Origin: Spirodela intermedia
Lineage: Eukaryota; Streptophyta; Magnoliopsida; Alismatales; Araceae
Length of the DNA: 64,000 nucleotides
Reading direction: 5' to 3'
Assembly (NCBI GenBank): GCA_902729315.2
Contig: LR746271.1
Location: 2,936,001 to 3,000,000, forward strand
Position numbers and translations under genes: made by a program. The notes below the pieces were generated by a model, which was not told where the DNA came from, did no database searches, and saw only the letters and a program-made list of their open reading frames with translations. Positions within the stretch are counted from its first letter, which is position 1, and every line of letters begins with the position of its first letter. Positions 22,351 to 32,700 of this stretch are shown piece after piece.

Positions 22351-25300
22351 TCAGATCTCGTAGGTCATGCCGACCCTCAGGAGCCTCCCGTGGGGGACCG
22401 GCAGCAGCTCTATGCCTTGCCTGAAATTCCTCCGCAGGAAGTCGTAGAGGTGATCGACGACAATCTTCTTGAACAAGGGGGAGTTCTTCGCCGCCACCAC
22501 TTGTGCCTCCCCCAGCAGGTACACTACCGCGTCCTCCATTGCCCTCTGTACGAACTGCTTCTCCTCCTCGATCCCCTGGATCGAAGCTGCGGCGAACCTG
22601 CCGGCGGAGCGGTCACTGTTCCCCCTCTGGATGGACCCCGAGGAGACGCGAGGCGGGACCACACGGCGGCTGGCAGCCTCCTCGAGGTCCACAGAGGGAT
22701 GGACGAGTTTATGATCTACGCCCGCTTCGCGAGGGGGGCTCGGCGGTTTCGCGGCCTCAGGCATGGACGGCGAGAGTTCTTCGGCTCCTCCGGTGACGAA
22801 GAACTGGTGGTGGATGAACAGCTTCAGGTGCTCCACAAGCTGCGGCTCGAAGGTCCTGGAATCTCCGAGGACATCCTTGTAGCCGCAACGCACAACGCAG
22901 CGGAACATCCTGAACTCCCTCGGCCCGACCTGCCTGAACAGGAAGCGCTCCTCCAAGGATACGCGGCTGATGGGAAGGTGTTTTATGGACACGAAGACGA
23001 GGACCGAGTGGATCGAGGGCACGTTCTGGATGAAGTGGGGGAAGATGGGGGGGATCCCCTGCACCAGCTCGGAGTAGAGCAGCCCGATTCCTGGTATCCT
23101 CCTCACGTCTGGATTAAGGGCTACGTCGTTTAGGTAGCTGCTTGATACCTTGTTCTTGAGCTCGAAGAGATACTTCTCTCTGTGGACGTAGTGCCATATG
23201 GCCATGATGCTCATCAAGAAGAAGGCCAAGGCCAGAGGAAGGAAACCTCCCTCTGAGAACTTGTACAGGGCTGAGGATGTGTACACTGCTTCTATCCCTC
23301 CAAAGACCAGAAGGAAGAGCACAATCCGCCAGATGCTTGTCTTCCATATAACCAGCATTATGATTGAAACCATGAAGGTCGTGATCAACATCACAGTGAT
23401 CACCGCAATTCCTGCACGAGGTAAAAGCCTATCAGGGTTTTGCGATTTCGATCCTTACACCATGGAAATTACTCATAACATTTCTCAGAGGGTAGACTCC
23501 TTCCATTCTTCTGAAAAAAAGAAAAGGAAAACCGAAAAAATATAATGATCGGTTGTTCTATATTTAATGCCGCAGCCTCTATGATTTTTTCCGCACAGCT
23601 GATGTTAATTTTACCCCTCTAAAAAACATGGGGGCTGTGTTTTCTCTGTCAAGTGGCATTTTTTTTGAGTCTTGCCCGTCTGTCATCTCTTGGCTCCTAG
23701 TATCAATGCGATGAAAAGTTCCTTGATCATGAGGATTCAAATGAGCACACTATGTTGACAGTTAGCTTACCATATGCATGGCCAATCTTCTCTGTTGTTT
23801 TGAAGGTAGCCGTCACTATGATGCAGGCGGCCATCAACATGTAGTTTACCTCTGGAATGTAAACCTGTCCTTCATACTTGGCAGAAGTGTGAACGACTTT
23901 AACTCTTGGGAAGCAGCCTAGAGCCAAAGACTGAGATATGATTGAAAATGCCGCAGATATCATTGCTTGGCTGGCAATGATGGCTGCAGCGACTGCAACC
24001 ACAAAGGTTGGCCAGTAAAGGGCAGCTGCAGTCAATTGGGTATCTCTGCATTAGTCCTGTGAGAATTCACCTGTGATTCCCTATAGTAAATGAAAAACTT
24101 TACCACTTACTTGGAATAGATTTATAGAAAGTATCTGAGACATTGTCGGGGAACTTGGTAAGATATGCTGCTTGCCCAATGTAAGCTAGAGTTACAGAAG
24201 GAAACAAAACTGCTGTGAAGCTAATCTGAAAGTGAAACAGAAAAATAAGCGAGCCATGTTAACAGAAAAATTTAGAACTATGAGCTCAAACTGGAACTCT
24301 TATCAATGCCTCATAATCTGATGAAGGATAAGGTAAAGAATCTTGCTTCTGCAATCCTCATGTATGAAAAGAATGGGTGCTCACTATCCCATGCTTTCCA
24401 TGGCCTAATATTAATACGCCATACAGATGTCTGCATGAACGAGCCCTTGATATGTGCTTATGGAGAAGTTATGGTTAGAAGTTGCATTTCACACCTGAAC
24501 AGCTCTGAGGTTGAAATGGCCCAGATCAGCAAACATGGCCTCAGCACCTGTATCATAAGGCTTTCTCAACTATCAATTTGAAAGCAGGGTAAGTGGAAGA
24601 CAATTGAACAACAAGGCTTTTTATTATGAGGTACTCAAGAAAATTCACCTGTAATGCACAATACCACACCTCCGAGGGAGATCCATCCTTTTCTTCCATT
24701 TCTCTTGATTGAATGCACGCAGAACCTTCACGTCGTGCTTGAATAAGTTGTAGAGTCCAATTCCGCCAATGAAAGTGAACCATATTAGGATTATGGGGGA
24801 AAATGAGTATCCCACTTTGTTGGTTCCAAACCGTTGAACGGAAAAAAGAACGATCAAGATTGCTATGGAGATTCCAACGACGGCACCTTCAGAAAAGAAG
24901 ATTGATCAGTGTTGCAAGCTTGAAATTGTAAAGATGCATTGGTCAGAGAGACTGTTCATATGATCGGCTCCATAAACTTTAAGATCGTCAGCAATTTGAG
25001 CTGTGAATGGAATTCATGTTTGTTGCTGATGATAAATTGGAGTCAATACACATATTCTTATTAAAAATTAGACACTGTTTACGAAAAAATTTCTCGCACC
25101 TGTCATCTTCCCCTCTTACCCAACTTCAGGGAACAAATCAACACGATACAGATCAACTAATATTTGTCATCTCGGTACTTGGTAACCGAGAATGGTATGG
25201 AAATCTTTTATATCTTGATTTAAATCCATGCATGCATGTAGGTATGTATATTTGTATACGCACCCTTTAAAACAAGTTTTTCTTCATCTGTCTCCTTGCC

Positions 25301-26929
25301 TATCAGCTTACTTCAGGGAAGAAATCAGCATGCTATTGAGAAGCTAATGATTTTCATGCAGATGGTTCAGTAACTGAAAATGGTATGGATATCTTTTATA
25401 CCTTGATCGAGGGAACTCGATTCCTTGATCCCACTGACTGCAGAAAGCACTGCAAGGCAGATATTTCTACTGAGACTGTGCACATATATGCCGAATAAAA
25501 GGTGGTATCTTTTGGTACTGAAGCTCAAAAAAACAATGACAGAAAATCAAGAAAATAAATAAATTAAGTCAAGCGTCAAATTTTTAATTTTCGTTGGTTA
25601 CAGTAACCTATGCGTGTGGATTTCGGTCAGCTAGATTGGCTGGATATCATTCAAACAGATTGGAAGTGGACTTCTCAGTAATCAGCCAGGAATCCATTAG
25701 AAATCAGCTGATTCTGTGACCTAACCCTGACCCTAGATGTGTATGCAATATGGAAGGGAGAGAGAGAGAGAGTAGAATACATTTTTTGCTACGAATGGTT
25801 GTTACATACCAGAGATGCATGGTGTTAAGATGCCATCGCCAAGCACCATTGAAGTTGCGAGAATTGTTGTGACAAAGAGCGCAACCTTAGCTGCATTGCT
25901 AGTCTCCATCTTCTCTTTTATCCACTCTGCCCTCTTCATGTTTCTTGTCGGTGTTTCCAATTTGTAATTTGACACCATCATGTCCTCCACCTGCTGATTA
26001 GGAACCAGACCCACTCTGGAATAGCGACATATCAAGGAGTACAGGGCAAAGCTTCCACCTGCAAGAGTAAGAATCATGACACTTTTCTGCCGGTAGATAC
26101 ACGTTCGTTTATTTATTTCACATAGTCTACAGAATTGATATTTTTGCCAGCATAAGATATAAACCTCCTCGGAGAAAGATGTAAACCTTTCTCTGTACAT
26201 GTACATGATTTGGCAAGATATACTATTTTTCTAAGATTTTTATCTACCCATGTCAGCTCCTAACCGGATGCAACTTTGAGGCGACCAAAGTTAGTGAGAT
26301 CATGCTCGTAGGACTATCAAAGCTTTATGGGTGGACTTTTATGTTTCACACAACCGACTTTGAGTGCTTTGACTCACCATCACCGTGGTCGTTGGCCTGC
26401 AGTACGATGAAGACATACTTCAACATCGGTATCAAGATCAGTGTGTAGATGATCAGGGACAGGACACCCAAGATGTCATCTTCCTCGCCAATCCCTTGAC
26501 TGAAGGTGCTTGCGTAGACATACAGCGGGGACGTCCCGATGTCACCATGTATCACTCCGATGGCCTGGAACGCCAGGAGCAGTGTCCTTCCCCACCCATC
26601 CTGCGCGAAGCAAAACAACCCATAAATTCATCATTCAACGCCTTGTGGAAACAATGGAGAAATCGTCCATGCTCGAATTTCTTTCAATCCTGGTTAGAGT
26701 CGAACTTCTATTTTTACGCCAATCATGTCTGATATAGTATGCTCACAGAAGCAAATATCTCCTTGCATGCCGGGAAATAAAAAATTTAAGACAAAATTCG
26801 GACCTTGGCAGCATGATTCTGGCCGGATGGAACTCTGCCCGCCTCCAGATTGAGGGAATCAACACAACAGAGCCTATCCCCGAGGTCAGATTCTGAATCT
26901 CTTTTCTCCATTTCATCATCTTGCCACAT
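22351..26929 (-). pseudogene. HAK/KUP K+ transporter, copy 2, frameshifted in exon 5
   Basis: Second copy of the tandem HAK5-like transporter gene. Exons: 26804-26929, 26378-26600, 25810-26058, 25402-25449, 24649-24886, 24495-24547, 24111-24225, 23771-24025 and 22351-23411. All splice sites and phases match copy 1, except that exon 5 is 238 nt instead of 261. Twenty-three bases coding for the PKYVIDYF segment of copy 1 are missing near 24709. The shifted frame reaches TGA in exon 6 (24541-24543), predicting about 296 residues instead of 796. All other exons are open, and the long last exon (353 codons, ending RVGMTYEI) is intact, so the damage is recent or is an assembly error. Exon 6 also changes TEAMFAD to AEAMFAD. 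No other disabling change was seen. Confidence 0.9.
24541..24543 (-). other. Premature TGA caused by the HAK copy 2 frameshift
   Basis: After exon 5-6 splicing the shifted frame reads AGG TGC TGA at the start of exon 6. The same nucleotides in the copy 1 phase encode the GTEAMFAD motif. Confidence 0.85.
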
Positions 26930-28305
26930 CCTCGAGGCCTGTATCTTCTGCTCCGCCGCCGTTGGGGGCTCTTCCAGGTTCCATATTTATAGGCGGCCTG
27001 GTGCCCCCATGGCCCACACTCCTGTTGAACGTATAGAGTAAATGGTGGGGGGGATTTTTTTTCCTTCAAGGAACCCACCAAGAAAAACCACGGGAACCCA
27101 GGCTCTTTCACAGTAAAAGCTCCCGGAGTAAACACCTCCCGAGCTCCTGTGATGAGTCTCTGACGAATATGCTGATTCCACGTGAGTTTTGTAAGTTAGC
27201 ACTCATTGTTAGTTTTTTAGAGGATGATACTATCCTTTTTCTGGTGAGTAGTGAGCTAACACCCTCTTGATAGCTCATCGAGTGGACCATTAGCTAGAGA
27301 GAGAGAGAGAGAGGAACAGGGTCTGCGATCACTAATCACGAAGGCGATTAGTGACGTACCAAGGGAATCCCTTGCAAGAGGGTGAGCCTCTGTTAGTTCG
27401 CTTATTAGAATCCAAGGTGGTGCATTTTTACTAACCATATGAAGAAAGACTACTGATTTACGAAAAGCACCATTAATGTTTCTCTGATTCTTCCGGAAGT
27501 CTTCCCCGGGGCCCTTTCGATATGTACTTCTCACTATTATTTACTTCCTCAACCAGATCTCCATTATTTGCCTTCTACAATCGTCTGATCCGTCGATAAA
27601 ATCCCAATTATTGGGCTACTTCTATATTTATTCCGCCGTGTCAGCTCCGCGTTGATGTGATCGTCGGCTGCCCGCGGGATTGCCGCTGGAGGAGCTCACG
27701 GGAACTCCGCCGAGAGAGGAGGCAGGGGGGGGGGGGCATTGACTTCCTCTTCGTCGGCTCCCGCATGATTGGGGTATTTTATCGAACCCCCGCCGGAATC
27801 GTTGATTTCGATCGCAACTGGATGCACCTCCGCCGCTCGAGCTCTTCTGCAGCGGCAGCTTCTTCCGGCGGAGCTGCTTCCCGCCGGAGGTGGGCTGCCG
27901 GTCGCTTCAGCTCGTGCCTTGCAAAGCCCTCCGATCCTTGGGATGTATGTTTCTATACTCATTTACCTGCAGATCTCTCGATTTTTCAGAAAATAGAACA
28001 CATGTTTATGAAGTTCAAACTTTATAAAACGCGTTTAAATGTTAAATATTTCATGAGAATATTACAATCTCCACGCTGGTGTACGGCGGACGAATCGTGC
28101 GTTATTTAATCAGTTTATTTTTAAAATTATATTTTAAGTATAATTCAGTGAGGCTGAGAGACAATAAAATAATATTCTGATAGTTCTCAAAGACTTCCGA
28201 GTCTGATGGGGACAAAACAGTTACCTCAAATGAGTGATTATTTTATTAGAAGTTTTTAAAAATCGTTTATTGTTTGTAATAAAAAGATTTAAAACTGAAG
28301 TTTAT
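26930..28305. repeat. Duplicated 5' flank of HAK, right copy
   Basis: Matches 3897-5277, including the TATA-like box (26985-26992), a GA repeat near 27295-27313 and a shortened poly-G tract near 27721-27736. Similarity ends at about 28305. No independent gene is supported in it. Confidence 0.8.
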
Positions 28306-28575
28306 AGGTATAAGTGGGAAAATATCCAAAGTCTGTAAAAACTGCGAACAAGAAGAGCGCGAGCTACTTGTATGGGAGATGACACGTGGGAAAGAAGACA
28401 GCGATGACCAGGCCGCATCGGCAGGTCCTCACGGCTGCCAGCTCCGCCGTCTTAGTGGGCGCGGGGGCCAACCCCAACGGTCTTGAGGTCCTCCACTCTC
28501 CCAGCCCTGCAAGCACCCAGCCTTCATTATTCACTGACCCCATCACACCGAAAAAGAGATAAAGAGACAGAGAGA

Positions 28576-28901
28576 TTACTGAGTCGACGAGGGAATGGCG
28601 GGCCGGAAGGGATAGGAGACGGCGGAGGCTGGGTGGCGGTAGTCCTGGAGGTGGGCGAGCCGGCGGAAGATGGAGTGGCTGAGGAAGAGTTCAGCCTCTG
28701 CGATAGCCCAGTCGGGGTCCTCCACCTCCGGCACCATCTCCCGGCGCTTCTTGCTCACAAGTACGCTCGGCGAGTACACCAGCTGCCGCCTCGCCGCGTA
28801 CAGCCCCAGCGACGCCGACAGCCCGATCAGCCCCAGCGATACGCACACCGGCACGTACTCCCCCTTCACCACCACCCTGCAACGCCCAACAGACCATCAT
28901 C

Positions 28902-28934
<33 letters not shown>

Positions 28935-29182
28935 GGTTGGGATGTGGACCTTCGTCCATGAGGTTCGTGGATGAAGTCGGGAATGGGGAAAGAGTAGGCC
29001 TTCGTCTTCACTGCCGTGGACGTCACGAAGCTCCTGCGGCCCGCCGCTGTCGCCGGCGCAGCTCGGGAGCACTTCTGCGGTGCGGTGGAGAGTGCTGTCA
29101 AAGGAGAATCCCGCCGTCTAGGACGGTTGGGCTCCGGGAAGAGAGAGAGAGAGCTTACAGTTACCGCTGCTCTGGTGGCCAT
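28576..29182 (-). CDS. Small organellar-type membrane protein, B12D/MLRQ-like (uncertain)
   Basis: Two exons, 28950-29182 and 28576-28876, join in frame (AG|G) across a 73-bp CT-rich intron to give 177 residues. Residues 1-77 are Ser/Ala/Arg-rich, like an organelle transit peptide. A single membrane span (about 85-105, VPVCVSLGLIGLSASLGLYAA) follows, then a hydrophilic tail (KKRREMVPEVEDPDW, FRRLAHLQDY). The layout resembles small respiratory-chain MLRQ/B12D-type proteins, but I recognise it only loosely; a different family from the true B12D gene at 60.4 kb is likely. An upstream in-frame ATG is possible; I chose MATRAAV because it starts the transit-like region. It is divergent from ORC2, with 559 bp between the start codons. 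Confidence 0.65.
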
Positions 29183-29741
29183 GGTGGACAGAGTGGCGGC
29201 AGATCTTCTCGCAGGCCTCCGCCAGCAGAAGAGCAACTCACAGAAGAAAACTCCGGCGGCGAAGAAGGGTAACAAGGAGGTAGAGAGACGAAGAAGAGAA
29301 GTGTAACTGCGGCAGGAGGAAGAAGATGAAGTCGACGAGATTTTGGATGGCGTCGCTAAAATTCGTAAATACGCGTGTCTTCATGAATTATTACCACGTG
29401 GCTACGGACCCCGAACACGACACGTCGCGTCGGAAGAGATTGACGATTCATCGGGAGGCGGACCGATGAATTCAACATCGATAGAAGGAATGGGATAAAC
29501 GGGCCTCTGGTTCTCGGGTCCATCAAGCCCAGCCCGGAAAGAAATAGCCTTAGTTTTTTAATGAGCCCCATTTCGATGCCCAAATCGGGCAAGCCTGGGC
29601 CGAGCTAGTCAGAGGTAGCTTTTTATTTATGGGCTCAAATTGATCCCACTGGCACGACCACACTTTTGTCTATGACAATTTGGCGGGAATGCATGACTAG
29701 AAAAAGGAGGCGAGGAGAAAGAAAGAAGGCCAGAAACTGTA
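29183..29741. promoter_or_regulatory. Shared intergenic region between two divergent genes
   Basis: 559 bp separate the start codons of the small membrane-protein gene (minus) and ORC2 (plus). It probably acts as a bidirectional promoter region. The only strong motif I see is the E2F site at 29679-29689. Confidence 0.5.
29679..29689 (+). promoter_or_regulatory. E2F binding site upstream of ORC2
   Basis: TTTGGCGGGAA is a full match to the canonical E2F consensus, 52 bp upstream of the ORC2 ATG. Plant pre-replication genes, including ORC subunits, are known E2F targets, so S-phase-linked expression of ORC2 is expected. Confidence 0.8.
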
Positions 29742-32700
29742 ATGGCGGAGGCGGAAGGGGCGATCGGTACGGGCGTGGAATCGGAGTTGGACGAGGAAGA
29801 CTTTGCGTTCTCGCGGAGTTACTTCCTGGCAAAGGAGACCGGGGGTGCCTCTAAGAGGAAGTCAGCGCCGAAGGTCAGCGACATAAACCCCGTCGACGAG
29901 CAGGTAAGCCGGCAGTCCCGATCCCATCATCACCAGGGGGAGTCATTTTCGGGTGAAAATAAATAGTCGATAGATGATTCCGTTCTCTGGTTTCTTATTC
30001 GACCATTTCCGGTCAGTTATTACCACGTTCTGGGGGGGGCATGTCGTCGAGCAGGTAGAGAACGTGGATGTGTGTGATGTCGTCTGATCTTTGGCAGACT
30101 TCGCTTAGTGCTTGGTCCTTCAAAACTTCTTGGTGAATGATGCATTCTTTGACGCCGAATGGCTTCATCCGAAGGAATCTCTCTGTGAACTATAAACTCA
30201 ATATCCGAATGAGATCTTATGGGGTTTCCCTCTGAAGGCCCCGGTTTGGTAGCACCCCGGTAGTCCTTATACAATCATTCACTTTATCATTGACATAGGC
30301 ATGTACGAAACAAGTCAAACCACTAATTCAACATCATCTGCGGCTTTCTATTGCTGCATGAAACATGGACTTGCCGTTCTTTTCTCTCATTAAAGTTTCA
30401 AAATCAAGCTTGTTAAAAGAACGTCCCCGGAAGGATACTCATTTTTAATTTTATTAATCTTCTATCAAGGTCCCTGGTTTGAATTCTCTTGAAGAAGTTG
30501 TTGATACATTCATGTCTGAAGACACGGGATTTCTTTCCAGGTCCTGAGAACAACATTGTCTGGACTTCCAGTAAAACACGGGAAGGAGATAAAAACTCTG
30601 CTGAATAGCTACAAAGATCTATACCCAGAGTGGCTTTTCGAACTGAGGTTTGTTCACTTTATACCTCCAAGCTATGGGTCAAATTTTAAATAGCATTTGA
30701 CATCCATTCGTGTTTGAATTGAAATAAAATCTCAATGCTTGATTCCCTTGATCTTCATTTTCTGCAATCTGAGCCGATTTCTTAGAACTAGCATTCAGTC
30801 GCCTCGTGCATCGTCTTCTTAATATTCATTAGTGGTTTAATGGTAGTCAGCAATGTTTCGATGATAATGATAAAAAAAAATATATCAGTAGAGAAAGATA
30901 CCTACCCTTCTTTCTTCAGTATTCATCTTCTCATCTATGTTGAACTTTAATGCATTTCAGAAGAAATTAATCCTCAGAAGAAACTTAGTTGCTCTCGTGA
31001 AAGCTTTTCATTCAGACAAAACTGACCCTCATGTTCTTGCTGTTAAAATCATGCCCATAAAGCAAATGTTTTTTCTTGAATGTTTGTTAATTCATCTATT
31101 TTGTGTTTCAACCATAGTTTATCTCTGAAGGCGTTAACTTGATGTCTTTATAATCGATCTTTATGATCATAATTGATGATTTTTTGTTTAGACATGAACC
31201 TGGGTCGTATAATGTCATCTGCTCAAAGTCAGCTCCTCAATAGTTGTTTCTGGTTCTGATTGACCATTGTGATTACGTGGTGGTTAATGGCATGCGCATG
31301 AGAAATATAATTTAGGGGTTGAAACACTAAAGGATTTTGCTTCATATCACTGTGATTAATAAATCATCTACATTCACCTCAATATCAACACTCTTTAACT
31401 CACATTTTTCACCAACCAGAGGTCGAATCTCAAATTTTCTTCCTACAGAGTATCCTTTTGGGAAAGGTCTACATCTTCTGATGGATATCACTTCCAAAAT
31501 AGAGAAGGGCAAAACGTTTTTGACCCTGGTGGCCCAAAAATGGTTGGCTAGCATTCCGAAAACTTGAAGGATGGGCTACAAGGATGAGGTGGCTCAAAAT
31601 CAGATTAGGCCCATAATTGGAGACGTAAGAATTACATCAATGACTAGTTAAGTTAATTTTTTCGTACACTTTAAATCTATTTTAAAGTACTTTTTAAAGC
31701 ATTTGAATGTTTTTAAAGTATCGTTAACATAGATCCATTTTATTAAAGAGATTCCAACTGAAATTCGGCATATTTAAAGCCTTCTACACTGAAACCCCGG
31801 AGGCATTTTGAGTTAGTACGAATTCTACTTGTTTGAGGTTTCCTCTCCATATGTTTGTGGATTCAAGCACCCCCTTGTGGATTCAAGAGAATATCGTGAT
31901 CCTTATGAATCCATCAAGTTCTTGAGGACTCAAGGATTAGGGTTCTGTGGATTTCTTCATTGAAATTCTGTTTTTTGTAAATTCAAGGGCGAAATTTCTT
32001 TTTCACATAACTCCCTTTTCGTTAATTGGTATCAAAACAAGGTTTCAGGGCCTCCTAGCATCAAATGAGGAGTTTTATGATCCATGTGGACTGATTGTCT
32101 AGGTCATTCCTTCTGGATTCAAGGATTGAGGAAAATTTGTGCCTTATGAATTCAGGCCTGACTCTAATTATTGAAAATCTTTCATGATATGATGCACCGT
32201 TGATGATATTCTTTCTAAGTCTTGGACCCGAGAAGACCATCTCTTCAATCTGAAAAATGTGTTTAATCACCTTAATTAAACATTTCAGTATAGGCTCCCG
32301 ATTGAACCCTAAAAAATGTGTTTTTGGAGCAAAGTCCGGAAAACTCCTAGGAATCTCCATTAGTCGGAGAGGGATTGAGATTGATCCGAGTAAAGCGAAG
32401 GCAATCATAGAAATGCCGCCACCAACAAACGAGAAAGAGATTAGGGGATTTTTTTGACGAATCCCATATTTGAGCTGATTCATTGTACAGCTTATGCCGA
32501 TTGGTGAACCGCTGTCCCTTGTGGATTCACGACTGGACTTGTATTATTCTGCAAATTATGTTGCATCAAGTATTCAAGCCTTTTTTTATTTATCAAGGTT
32601 TCAAGATTCGATGGTTTTCATGTTGTTCATGAGGTATGCACCATATAAACATAGACATTTCCAAGTTTTATTAAAGTCTGTTAGAACTTTCCAGATGTGC

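Noticed and set aside
22390-23133. 247-codon plus-strand open frame
   Set aside because: It is the antisense of the GC-rich last HAK exon, which has clear family homology on the minus strand.
28576-29182. Calling this gene B12D
   Set aside because: The unmistakable B12D blocks (WLRPEVYPLF, RNITGNPEVR) are in the gene at 60439-61750. This one has a long presequence and different motifs.
28483-29306. Plus-strand frames over the small membrane-protein gene
   Set aside because: Antisense of its two exons; the minus-strand frame has consistent splice phase and a membrane span.
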